NCBI GenBank assembly: GCA_029242325.1
Contig: JAQWUD010000014.1
Location: forward strand, 1-64,000
From: Luminiphilus sp.
GTDB taxonomy: Bacteria; Pseudomonadota; Gammaproteobacteria; Pseudomonadales; Halieaceae
Direction of reading: 5' to 3'
Length of the DNA stretch: 64,000 nt
Of the stretch, positions 8,730-17,189 are shown piece after piece (position 1 is the stretch's first letter; each line of letters starts with the position of its first letter). The translations under genes and the position numbers were made by a program. The notes under the pieces were generated by a model. That model was not told where the DNA came from. It was given only the letters and a program-made list of their open reading frames with translations, and searched no databases.

Positions 8730-10586
8730 ATGATGGCCAAAGTATGGCAGGCGCTGCTGTCATTGCCCGAGATGACGCAGAGGCAGCGAATAAGCCCGAT
8801 CGCGCCGGCGCCTATACAAACACCTAGCCGCGACCTCGCTTTTTTACGCTTGTTTGTGTTGATGGGGGCACTCACTCACGCCTGGGTCTCCAACGCCTCC
8901 GAGGCAGCGCTCAACGCTGTGATCGACCAACACTGGCAATGGAGGCTAGAACAGCACCCAGAAATGCGTCTCGAGTATGGAGATCGATCGGGGAATAGCC
9001 GGTGGACCGACCGAAGTCCCGAGGCATTTCAGCAACGCTATAAAGATGAGGGCAACTTTGTCCACGAGCTGGAGCAAATCGAGCCGGCAACGCTCTCCGC
9101 AGAGTCGCGAACGAATAGGGCCATGCTGCTCAGACAGCTCCGTGAGAACCGGGCGGAGTATGAGGATGGCTTACATCTCATCGCCCTCGATATGCGCTCT
9201 GGCCCTCAGCACCGCCATAGTATGATCGGGACCCTGCCCATGGACTCATTGCAAGACCTTGAGGATTGGCACATCCGGTTGCAGGACTTGCCCAAACAAT
9301 TGGCGCAGTATCAGGCGCTGCTCCGACAAGGCATAGACAGGAACCGTTCGCAGGCCCAAATCGTCATGCAACGGGTGCCGGCACAAATTCGGGCCTTACT
9401 CGACGGTAATGCAGAAGACAGCCCGTTCTTCAATGCTTTCCGCAGCTTACCCGCCAATATCAGCGCAGAGGATCAAACGCGTCTCCGTGCTGCTGCACGC
9501 GCTACTATTGAACATGACATCAATCCCGCGTTCGAGTCATTGCTGGCTTTTCTGGAGGCAGAATACCTACCCGCTGCGCGACCGCCGGGCATTGGCTCCT
9601 TACCGGGTGGCAAGCAGATCTATGCGCGCCTCGCTCAACACTTCACCACCACTGACCTGACTCCGGACGAAATTCATGAGATCGGTTTGGCAGAAGTGGC
9701 CCGAATCAGAGGCGAGATGGAAGACATCATCGCCGAAGTAGAATTTGATGGCGATATCGGGGCGTTCAACACGTTTCTGCGCACTGACCCGAGATTCTAT
9801 TACGACAGCCCTGAGGCGCTGCTTGAGGGGTATCAAGCCGTCTCTAAGCGCCTGGATCCCGGACTGGTAAAACTGTTCGGCAAACTGCCGCGCGCGCCTT
9901 ACGGTGTGCGCCCGATACCGAAAGAGGAGGCGCCCGACACCACAACAGCCTACTACATGCGTCCCGCTGCAGATGGGAGTCGTCCCGGTTGGTACTATGT
10001 GAACCTGTATCAACCCGAAGTACGGCCCAAATTTGAGATGGAAGTGCTGAGCGTGCACGAGAGCGTACCCGGACACCATCTCCAGATTGCGCTGGCTCAG
10101 GAATTAACAGGGCTGCCGGAATTCCGGCGCAACGGTGGGTTTACGGCATTTATCGAGGGCTGGGGCCTGTATTCTGAGCGTCTCGGTTACGATATGGGTT
10201 TATATACCGACCCCTATTCTCGATATGGCCAACTGGTCTATGACATGTGGCGCGCCGTCCGCCTGGTGGTCGATACCGGCATCCACTATTTTGGCTGGGA
10301 ACGACAAAAGGCCATTGACTACTTCCTCGCCAATGCAGCCAAGACTGAAGCAGACATCGTCAATGAAATTGATCGCTACATCGGCTGGCCCGGGCAAGCG
10401 CTGGCATACAAAATCGGTCAAATGAAAATGCTAGAGCTCCGTCGAGAGGCGGAGGTCGCGCTGGGAGACGCCTTTGATATCCGCGCATTTCACGACCACC
10501 TGCTTGGCGCCGGAGCCATTCCTCTTGACGTACTCGAGTCTCGAATGGACGAATGGCTCGCGGCGCGCCTGTCACCGGTAAACTGA
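8730..10586 (+). CDS. DUF885 family exported protein, peptidase-like
   Basis: A 618-residue DUF885 protein. After a polar start of about 33 residues comes a hydrophobic segment (LAFLRLFVLMGALTHAW), then ASEA, consistent with an export signal or a membrane anchor. The hallmark HESVPGHHLQ is at about 443-452 and a Glu follows in FIEGWGLYSE (about 476), which together resemble the zinc site of HExxH-type metallopeptidases in variant form. No substrate is known for most of the family. The start codon lies two bases after the acyl-CoA dehydrogenase stop, so translation may be coupled. A later start nearer the hydrophobic segment cannot be ruled out. Confidence 0.75.
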   Translation: MMAKVWQALLSLPEMTQRQRISPIAPAPIQTPSRDLAFLRLFVLMGALTHAWVSNASEAALNAVIDQHWQWRLEQHPEMRLEYGDRSGNSRWTDRSPEAFQQRYKDEGNFVHELEQIEPATLSAESRTNRAMLLRQLRENRAEYEDGLHLIALDMRSGPQHRHSMIGTLPMDSLQDLEDWHIRLQDLPKQLAQYQALLRQGIDRNRSQAQIVMQRVPAQIRALLDGNAEDSPFFNAFRSLPANISAEDQTRLRAAARATIEHDINPAFESLLAFLEAEYLPAARPPGIGSLPGGKQIYARLAQHFTTTDLTPDEIHEIGLAEVARIRGEMEDIIAEVEFDGDIGAFNTFLRTDPRFYYDSPEALLEGYQAVSKRLDPGLVKLFGKLPRAPYGVRPIPKEEAPDTTTAYYMRPAADGSRPGWYYVNLYQPEVRPKFEMEVLSVHESVPGHHLQIALAQELTGLPEFRRNGGFTAFIEGWGLYSERLGYDMGLYTDPYSRYGQLVYDMWRAVRLVVDTGIHYFGWERQKAIDYFLANAAKTEADIVNEIDRYIGWPGQALAYKIGQMKMLELRREAEVALGDAFDIRAFHDHLLGAGAIPLDVLESRMDEWLAARLSPVN

Positions 10587-10607
10587 TTCGGGCGCCACAA
10601 AGGGGAG

Positions 10608-11924
10608 TCAGGAAAGCTCCGTCAGCGTCTCGCTCAGCGCGCTCACCAGCGAGGTCATCTGCTCCCGCTGCATTACGAAGTGGGGAGCCAGCTGAATGGT
10701 GTCCCCCCCGTAGCGGACCAGAAACCCCTTCTCCCACATGCGCATTGCCACTTCGTAAGGTCTACGCAGTGGCTCTCCCGGATGGGCCTCGAGCGTAATC
10801 GCCCCGGCAAATCCATAGTTGCGCGCGTCAGCAACATGAGGCTTGTGCGCAACGCCATCGTGGAAAAGTGATTCCCAAAAAGGTGCCTCCTCGGCGACAC
10901 GAGCGGGCAGTGCATCGCTCACCAGAATGTCCAGCGCCGCTAGCCCCGCCGCACACGCTACAGGGTGGCCTGAATAGGTGTAGCCGTGGGCAAATTCAAG
11001 AGCGTAATCCGGCCCGCCGTGCGCCATAAAAGTATTGTAGATCTCCGGTGTGGCCATGACCGCTCCCATAGGCACCGCGCCGTTGGTAATTTGCTTGGCC
11101 AAATTCAATATGTCGGGTGTCACCCCGAAGGCCTCTGCCCCCGTGTAAGCACCACAGCGCCCGAGACCGGTAATGACCTCATCGAAGATCAGTAAAATAT
11201 CATTCGCATCGCACAGTGCCCGCAAGCGCTGCAAATAGCCTGCCGGAGGGGGAATCACTCCCGCTGAACCCGCCATGGGCTCAACAATGACCGCGGCAAT
11301 GGTGGATGCATCGTGCAGTGCAATGAGCTCTGCCAACTCGTCGGCGAGATGCGCTCCCTGCTCGGGCATGCCTCGGCTGAATATGTTTTCTGGCAGCATG
11401 GTGTGGCGCAGATGATCAACTTCCAGAGACTGGCCGAAAGGCTTTCGATTGGCGCCAATCCCGCCGACCGCAGTACCTCCGTAGTTCACGCCGTGATAAC
11501 CCTTCTGCCTTCCTATGAAACGGATCTTGGCAGGCTGACCTTTTAACCGCCAATACGCGCGAGCCATTTTGAGAGATGTATCGGCTGACTCTGATCCCGA
11601 ATTAGTAAAAAAGGCGTAGTCGAGATCGCCGGGCATAAGCTGCTTCAATTTGTCCGCCAAATGAAACGCTGCAGGGTGTCCAAACTGGAACGGGGGCGCA
11701 AAATCCAAAGTTTCGATCTGCTGGGCAACCGCTTTGGAAATCTCGGGATGGCCATGACCCAACCCCGAGGTCCACAAGCCGGAATGACCGTCGAGAATCC
11801 GTCTGCCCCGGTCGTCCGTAAACCATACGTCATGTGCCGCTACAATGATTCGCGGGTCCTTTTTAAACTGACGATTGGCCGTGTAGGGCATCCAGTAGGC
11901 TTCGAGCGGCAGCTGATCAGACAT
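10608..11924 (-). CDS. beta-alanine / omega-amino acid:pyruvate transaminase
   Basis: A 438-residue class III transaminase that closely follows the Pseudomonas putida beta-alanine:pyruvate enzyme: AYWMPYTANRQFKKDPR at the start, TNSGSESADTSLKM (108-120), EPMAGSAGVIPPP, IFDEVITGLGR (D248), the PLP lysine K277 in LAKQITNGAVPMGAV, and the end RYGGDTIQLAPHF. The expected reaction is beta-alanine or another omega-amine plus pyruvate to malonate semialdehyde plus alanine. No malonate-semialdehyde dehydrogenase is directly adjacent. It converges on the DUF885 gene, 21 bases apart. A GGAGG-like ribosome site precedes the ATG. Confidence 0.88.
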   Translation of the reverse strand: MSDQLPLEAYWMPYTANRQFKKDPRIIVAAHDVWFTDDRGRRILDGHSGLWTSGLGHGHPEISKAVAQQIETLDFAPPFQFGHPAAFHLADKLKQLMPGDLDYAFFTNSGSESADTSLKMARAYWRLKGQPAKIRFIGRQKGYHGVNYGGTAVGGIGANRKPFGQSLEVDHLRHTMLPENIFSRGMPEQGAHLADELAELIALHDASTIAAVIVEPMAGSAGVIPPPAGYLQRLRALCDANDILLIFDEVITGLGRCGAYTGAEAFGVTPDILNLAKQITNGAVPMGAVMATPEIYNTFMAHGGPDYALEFAHGYTYSGHPVACAAGLAALDILVSDALPARVAEEAPFWESLFHDGVAHKPHVADARNYGFAGAITLEAHPGEPLRRPYEVAMRMWEKGFLVRYGGDTIQLAPHFVMQREQMTSLVSALSETLTELS

Positions 11925-12062
11925 GGGGCCTCCTCCTTGTGTGGACGAAGTTTAAACCGATCAAGGGGTGAGACTCACTCCCCTTTTTGGGATAGCCTGT
12001 CAGGCCGAAGGCGACAATGACGGCACCACACGCCTCCACCAACACCACGAGGAAAACGGGAT

Positions 12063-12530
12063 ATGGAAAGAAATACGCTCCTTAGCATCGGTCTAGGCCT
12101 CACTTTATTGTCTGGATCATCCCTCGCTCACATCGAGCAGTCGGAGCCGCTTCAGTCCCTCCGCCAGTCTTACTTTGCGCTCCTGGGTATGACCTTTGCC
12201 CCGATGGGCGACATGGTCAAAGGCAAAATTGAATGGGATAGCGCGCGCTTTTCCACCTGGGCGAGTGACCTCAACCACGCCGCGCAATTTGGTGTAGAGA
12301 GAGGCTTTGCTCCCGGGACAGACAAGGGCACTACCCGTGCCAAACCAAATATCTGGTCCAATATGGACGACTTCCAAACCAAGCTGACTGATTTTAGGGC
12401 AGCCGCAGCCCAACTGGCCGAAACGGCCGCAGCAGGTGATCCCGACGCGAGCCGCGACCAGTTTATGGCCACAGGGGGAACCTGCAAGGCTTGCCACGAT
12501 GAGTACAAGTCGAAGGATTATCTCTACTGA
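12063..12530 (+). CDS. cytochrome c-prime (c556 type)
   Basis: A 155-residue periplasmic haem protein. A signal peptide covers about the first 22 residues (LLSIGLGLTLLSGSSLAH). The body is predicted four-helix-bundle sequence (QSLRQSYFALLGMTFAPMGDMVKG..), and the C-terminal haem site GGTCKACHDEYK has the CxxCH motif in the last 15 residues, the hallmark of class II cytochromes. The family binds NO or CO, or transfers electrons. A cytochrome b561 gene lies convergent 221 bases downstream, a common partner for cytochrome c-prime proteins. Confidence 0.88.
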   Translation: MERNTLLSIGLGLTLLSGSSLAHIEQSEPLQSLRQSYFALLGMTFAPMGDMVKGKIEWDSARFSTWASDLNHAAQFGVERGFAPGTDKGTTRAKPNIWSNMDDFQTKLTDFRAAAAQLAETAAAGDPDASRDQFMATGGTCKACHDEYKSKDYLY

Positions 12531-12751
12531 GCTGACAGGTCGCCAGTCCCGTCATCAGGGGCGAACCCGATTCCCCACACTGGCATGGGACTGGCCGGCC
12601 TTAACCGGCGCGGCTTTATGCCGATGATCTGCTCTACCGCAATCGCTCCATTCGTATAGCTTTGTTTGCGTTACTCCTCTGCAGAGGCCCAGAAGGAGAG
12701 ATAAACCAGGCTGGAGTCAGATATACGATGGAAGCAGGGACAAGCAGTCGG

Positions 12752-13426
12752 TCAGTAGTAGCTAGGGGCTACCGGCGCAACAGATATTAAACCCCAGAGA
12801 CCTGCGCCCAGAAGCAGCGCCACCATCAGCGCCTGCCAGAGGGGCTTTGGTGCAGTCGTCGCCGATTTGTGCCCGGCCTTACCGAACCACATTGCCTGAA
12901 CCAATGGTTGCTTTTTGCGCCATTGGTGCCAAAACACAGATACTAAATGCAGCGCCACAAAGCCTTGAAGGAATAGCCAGTTAGTCTTGTGCCACTCAGT
13001 CATCGTACCTGACAGGTCGCCCACCCAATAGGCGAACGGGCCCTCGAACAGAAGGTCATCACGACTGAACATGCCGGAGGCGCCCTGCGAACACAGCAGT
13101 CCTAACAGCAGCATAACCGATAGTGCACCGAGAGGATTGTGGCCCGCATATTGCCCTCCGTTAGCGAGGTATCTCAGCACAGTCTGAGGGCCGCGAACGA
13201 AAGACCGAAAGCGAGCGCCCTCACTGCCGATAAATCCCCAGATAATTCTGGTGATCGCCAAGCAAAGCACGGCGTAGCCTATCTTCTCATGAATATCCAT
13301 ACGTCCCTGCTGACCACTCCACCACATCACCGCAATCGCGACAGGTAAAAACCAATGAATCAGGCGGACAGCAAGGTCCCAGACTGGATAATGCCCCCCA
13401 TTGGGCAGCCCCTCAGATCGGGTCAC
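12752..13426 (-). CDS. cytochrome b561 family membrane protein
   Basis: A 224-residue integral membrane di-haem cytochrome b of the b561 / Ni-Fe-hydrogenase type. It starts PVWDLAVRLIHWFLPV, where the His in HW is the usual first haem ligand. Further His residues sit in MDIHEKIGY, TEWHKTNW and VALHLVSVFWHQW, spaced over four membrane segments. A fifth hydrophobic stretch is at the C-terminus. Such proteins pass electrons between the quinone pool and periplasmic c-type cytochromes. The start overlaps the end of the upstream M20 gene by four bases (ATGA type), so the two are co-translated. Confidence 0.85.
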   Translation of the reverse strand: MTRSEGLPNGGHYPVWDLAVRLIHWFLPVAIAVMWWSGQQGRMDIHEKIGYAVLCLAITRIIWGFIGSEGARFRSFVRGPQTVLRYLANGGQYAGHNPLGALSVMLLLGLLCSQGASGMFSRDDLLFEGPFAYWVGDLSGTMTEWHKTNWLFLQGFVALHLVSVFWHQWRKKQPLVQAMWFGKAGHKSATTAPKPLWQALMVALLLGAGLWGLISVAPVAPSYY

Positions 13427-14751
13427 GAATCGAGCAATTCGAGAAGCGCGGTTACGGACGCCTCCACACCCATCGTCACTGATGCGTCAGGCTCGACCTT
13501 AAAAAGCGGAGAGTGATGAGACGGCACCGGCGCACCACCCGCCCGCTCGCGAGCAAAGTCCTCTGGCGGGGTGCCGCCTACAGCGAAGTAGAGACTGGGT
13601 ATGTAAGGATCGACGGTAAAGATCGGGAAGTCCTCTGCTCCCATCCCGAGACGCTCGCCCGAGAAAAGAACGCCCTCTCCGAAATGGTCTGTCCACAATG
13701 CCATGACGCGCTCAGTCAACGACTTGTCGTTGAGCGTAGGTGGCACGCTCTCATTTGATATGACCACCTCCGGCAGAAGGTCGTCAGGCAGCCCCGCCAC
13801 CCGGCCCATATTTTCAGCAACTCTGCGAATCCCGTCGAGGAGTAACGCTCGGTCTTCGGTGGACTCGCTACGCACCGTCAACTGAAGATGCGCAGCATCG
13901 GAAATAATATTGTGCTTGGTGCCACTGTGAAAGGCGCCAACCGTAATAACGCCCGGTCGTCTCGGCGGCAGTGTTCTGCTAACAACAGTCTGCAAACCCA
14001 TCACAATCTGCGACCCCAGCACAATCGGATCTACGCCACGATGCGGAGACGCACCGTGCGCTCCAACGCCGGTGATATAAATATCTACGGTGTCAGCACC
14101 AGAATAAGGCGAGTCAGTGGACGCGCCGAGAATGCCAGTAGGTATCGCAGAGGTCACATGAAATGCCATTGCGTAATCCGGTTGCCCGAAGCGTTGCCAC
14201 AGGTTATCTGCCCGCATTGCAGCGGCGCCCATCACCCGTTCTTCAGCGGGCTGGCCAATCAACATCAGCGTGCCTTGCCATTGATCGCGCTTTTGCACCA
14301 TTAGCTGCGCTGTACCCACCAGGCTGGTGATATGCACATCGTGGCCACAGGCATGCATCACAAACACTTCATTACCATTGGGATCAACCTGCTTGGCTCT
14401 CGATGAATAGGAAAGCCCCGACTTTTCCTCAACCGGCAAACCATCCATATCAGCCCGAAACATCACGAGGGGCCCGTCCCCATTTTCAAGTAGCGCAACG
14501 ATCCCCGTACCGCCCACATTCGTGTGAACGGTATAGCCCAAGGCGTTCAGCTCAGCGGCTAATCTGGCCGAGGTCTCGTGCTCCATCGTCGACAGTTCCG
14601 GATTCTGGTGAAAATACAGAAAAAGGTCCTTCAGCTTAGATTCGTAGATGGCATCGATCTCTTGAGCCAGAGAATCAGCCAGAGACGCCTGAGGATTGCT
14701 GAAACTCAACAGACCGAACAGACTCAGTAAAATGTAACGGAAGAAAGTCAT
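13423..14751 (-). CDS. exported M20-family amidohydrolase
   Basis: A 442-residue metal-dependent hydrolase of the M20D type. The ATG at 14751 starts a clear signal peptide (FFRYILLSLFGLLSFSNPQASLADS). An ORF reaching to 15003 adds 84 residues that do not fit. Motifs: FRADMDGLPVEE, HACGHDVH (metal-bridging Cys and His), QPAEERVMGA (catalytic Glu pair), and a C-terminal PSHHSPLF His. Relatives cleave N-acyl or indole-acyl amino acids, or act as carboxypeptidases. Export points to scavenging of N-acyl amino acids or peptides. Translational overlap with cytochrome b561 is odd functionally. Confidence 0.85.
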   Translation of the reverse strand: MTFFRYILLSLFGLLSFSNPQASLADSLAQEIDAIYESKLKDLFLYFHQNPELSTMEHETSARLAAELNALGYTVHTNVGGTGIVALLENGDGPLVMFRADMDGLPVEEKSGLSYSSRAKQVDPNGNEVFVMHACGHDVHITSLVGTAQLMVQKRDQWQGTLMLIGQPAEERVMGAAAMRADNLWQRFGQPDYAMAFHVTSAIPTGILGASTDSPYSGADTVDIYITGVGAHGASPHRGVDPIVLGSQIVMGLQTVVSRTLPPRRPGVITVGAFHSGTKHNIISDAAHLQLTVRSESTEDRALLLDGIRRVAENMGRVAGLPDDLLPEVVISNESVPPTLNDKSLTERVMALWTDHFGEGVLFSGERLGMGAEDFPIFTVDPYIPSLYFAVGGTPPEDFARERAGGAPVPSHHSPLFKVEPDASVTMGVEASVTALLELLDS

Positions 14752-14908
14752 GGGGTTTCCTCGAGAAGCTAACAATGAGTGGGTGATGTCGTGACGCTTA
14801 TGCCCGTCTGATAGCGACCAACAATGTTGCAAGTTAACATCAGAATAATACCCCAGAAACTCCAACTTCGAGCGACCGATGCGTTGCGGATTGTTGATAG
14901 GCAGGTTA

Positions 14909-15505
14909 GTGTCCACCCGCGTCACGATCAGGGTAAACACCGTTATTTCCGCAAATATCGCAGACGCGACAAGGGAACACGACAGAGTGAACAGCGAGCG
15001 CATCAGAGACCAGTTTGGCAGTTACCACGTGCGGGTGCTTGAACAGGACGACAAAAATCGTCTGGCAAGCCTGTGCAGCACTCACAGCGGATCCGACATC
15101 TGCAGAACACTCGCGGTCACCTGTTTTGCGAAACCTACTCCGCCCACTCTGCTCGAGGCAGACGCCCTCATCCGTGCCGGTCAAAGTATCGGCAGTACAC
15201 TCGAGCAAGCGAAATTACAAATCTCCAGGGAATTGATTGCAGAGGCGAGCGCGCAGTGTGGCGAGGCCTTCGCGTTAATGTCGGGGGGTTCTGTTCGCGT
15301 GGGAGAGCAGCTTTACGTGAGGCTTTATCGGTTGGATGCCGGCGAGCATGGCGCTTTATTAGCTCCCTATGCCACGATTGCTGAAGCACACCACCCAACA
15401 CTTACTCCGACCAATCCCGAGGCTATTTCTGCTGAGAAGCTTGACCAAGATGTGTGGAGTGGCGACGCAATTCTTGCACTACAGACTTTGGCCGCCGCGT
15501 TATAA
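14909..15505 (+). CDS. conserved-looking hypothetical protein
   Basis: About 198 residues with no domain I recognise. The sequence is soluble and mixed alpha/beta, with four Cys in the first half (LASLCST, DICRTLA, VTCFAKP, SAQCGEA). I chose the GTG at 14909 (STRVTIRVNTVIS) because GGCAGG lies just upstream. An ATG at 14879 is also open. It is divergent from the exported M20 hydrolase (157 bases) and converges on the TIGR01244 gene. Base composition and a long uninterrupted frame support a real gene. Function unknown. Confidence 0.5.
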   Translation: MSTRVTIRVNTVISANIADATREHDRVNSERIRDQFGSYHVRVLEQDDKNRLASLCSTHSGSDICRTLAVTCFAKPTPPTLLEADALIRAGQSIGSTLEQAKLQISRELIAEASAQCGEAFALMSGGSVRVGEQLYVRLYRLDAGEHGALLAPYATIAEAHHPTLTPTNPEAISAEKLDQDVWSGDAILALQTLAAAL

Positions 15506-15563
15506 CAACCAGCTGTGGCATACAGGTTATAGCGACCACTGCATGCTCTCATGCCAACGCCTG

Positions 15564-15965
15564 TCAGGTGTTAATAACCATACTCAGATCAAAACCGATC
15601 TGCCTAGCCACTTGCACTGCTTCCGCCTGCTCGGTGGCGGGACGAGTAGCAATCCACAAGTTCGCGCAACGGGTACCAGTTCGACAATATGCCAACACTG
15701 CGTGATGCCGGTCGTCGAACAGATCTCCCAAGCCCGCAAGATCAGGTCCCGGGAAATTCATTGCTGACACCGGATAACGAACAAATAATAGCCCGGCCAC
15801 ATTGCAGGCCGCTTCGATATCATCCATGGTTGCCTGCCCAGGCGCCTCGTGGTCAGGCCGGTTGCACACGATCGTGTTGAAACCTTGTGCGGCTAAATGG
15901 GGGATCTCCTGCGGCGTAATCTGTGCGGCCACTGAAAGTGTGTCGGTTAATTGAAAAATTGGCAT
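15564..15965 (-). CDS. TIGR01244 / DUF442 phosphatase-like protein
   Basis: A 133-residue protein of the beta-lactamase-hydrolase-like (BLH) or TIGR01244 family, with a fold like protein tyrosine phosphatases. The N-terminus (LSVAAQITPQEIPHLAAQGF then TIVCNRPDHE) and the active-site-like loop YCRTGTRCANLW are diagnostic. The loop has Cys followed four residues later by Arg, one fewer than in the classical CX5R. Relatives occur fused to sulfide-detoxifying persulfide dioxygenases. Here it stands alone, 25 bases from the purC stop, on the same strand. Confidence 0.78.
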   Translation of the reverse strand: MPIFQLTDTLSVAAQITPQEIPHLAAQGFNTIVCNRPDHEAPGQATMDDIEAACNVAGLLFVRYPVSAMNFPGPDLAGLGDLFDDRHHAVLAYCRTGTRCANLWIATRPATEQAEAVQVARQIGFDLSMVINT

Positions 15966-15990
15966 GCGTGCCTCCCTCTGACGTGACGCC

Positions 15991-17088
15991 TTAGCGCGCC
16001 AAACCCAATTCGTTATCCAGAATCTGCATCATACTCTCGAGGGGATGGTCGAGAACGGATAAACCCACTCCTGTGATTCGTTCGGCAACTGACAAGTAAG
16101 TTTTTGACAGCGTGTGAAGCATTACTGCCGGAAGTGCATGATCGCGAGCATAGCGCTTACGTTCCTCAAATCGCCTGTGATCGAGAAGAAGTTCAGGATC
16201 ATTGACATGCCTTAGCAGCGCCTGTCGGAACACCTCTTTACTGTTTTCCACCACATTACCGCCACGGTATGCCACCGCATCCCAGATCCGAGAAGAGTCT
16301 GGCGTTCCGACCTCATCCATGTAGATCAAAGTTTCCTTTCCCGTCGCGTCACGGGCATAGCCAAACTCAAACTTGGTATCGACCAGCATCAGATCCAGGG
16401 GCGCAAGGTGTTGCGCGATGACATCCACTCCTTGCCTGAGCAATGCGGCATAGCGCTCGACATCGCCCTTGGCATGAAAACCGAAGGCTCGCCAGTGTTC
16501 CATGAGTTGCTTTTGGGATACGGTGGTGTCGTCCGCTTCAGGGATGCCGGGCAACCCCCGCATGACCCCTTTGGTTGAAGGCGTGATCAGGGTCTCGCTC
16601 AGACGCTGATCGCGATGCAGATTATCGGGCAGTTGAATCCCGCAAAAGTTCCTTGCGCCTTGTTCGTAAGCCCGCCACATCGAGCCGGTAATAAAGCGTC
16701 TCGCAATGGCTTCTATCATGATGGGCTCTGCACGCTGAACAATCCAAACCAAGGGATGCGGCACTTCAAGAATATGACTTCTCGCCAAGCCTGCGCGATT
16801 AAACTCGTCAAACCAAAATCGGGATATCGCGTTGAGTGCTGCACCCTTTCCTGGCACTCCGGCCAACCCCCCTTCACCATGCCATATGCAATCGAAGGCA
16901 GAGATACGGTCGCTGATTACCATCACTGCCAGCTGCGCATCCGCAGCAACAGCGTACTGCCGCTGGGCAATCAGCCGCCCACTATCCTCAGGGGTAAGCC
17001 AATACACGGAGCGGACTTTGCCCGAATGTACGGGCTCGCTGGTACGAATGGGCAACGCGGCGTTATCAACTAGAACCTTCACACTCAC
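15991..17088 (-). CDS. purC: SAICAR synthetase (long type)
   Basis: Phosphoribosylaminoimidazole-succinocarboxamide synthase, the de novo purine step joining CAIR and aspartate with ATP. It is about 365 residues, the long form seen in Alteromonas and Shewanella relatives. Motifs: SGKVRSVYWLTPEDSG, VISDRISAFDCIW, ARRFITGSMWRAYEQG, LVDTKFEFGYA and IYMDEVGTPDSSR. I favour the GTG at 17088, since relatives carry only about a dozen residues before LPIRT. An ATG at 17151 is also in frame and would add 21 residues. It is divergent from the TonB-dependent receptor. Confidence 0.93.
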   Translation of the reverse strand: MSVKVLVDNAALPIRTSEPVHSGKVRSVYWLTPEDSGRLIAQRQYAVAADAQLAVMVISDRISAFDCIWHGEGGLAGVPGKGAALNAISRFWFDEFNRAGLARSHILEVPHPLVWIVQRAEPIMIEAIARRFITGSMWRAYEQGARNFCGIQLPDNLHRDQRLSETLITPSTKGVMRGLPGIPEADDTTVSQKQLMEHWRAFGFHAKGDVERYAALLRQGVDVIAQHLAPLDLMLVDTKFEFGYARDATGKETLIYMDEVGTPDSSRIWDAVAYRGGNVVENSKEVFRQALLRHVNDPELLLDHRRFEERKRYARDHALPAVMLHTLSKTYLSVAERITGVGLSVLDHPLESMMQILDNELGLAR

Positions 17089-17189
17089 AATGTTGTTCTC
17101 TTCGAGCTTGGCATCGCATGCAGTTTTGCTCAAAATGCGCCTCGTTGTCACGGACCGTGGCCGCCCAATCTGTTGTAAGGAAGTATTTC

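Noticed and set aside
11950-11980. Plus-strand terminator-like hairpin before the beta-alanine transaminase
   Set aside because: The stem is interrupted, and no plus-strand gene precedes it; it more likely lies in the promoter region of the minus-strand gene.
14752-15003. 84-residue extension of the M20 hydrolase
   Set aside because: The ATG at 14751 starts a proper signal peptide, while the extension is divergent with the hypothetical gene on the other strand and has no family match.
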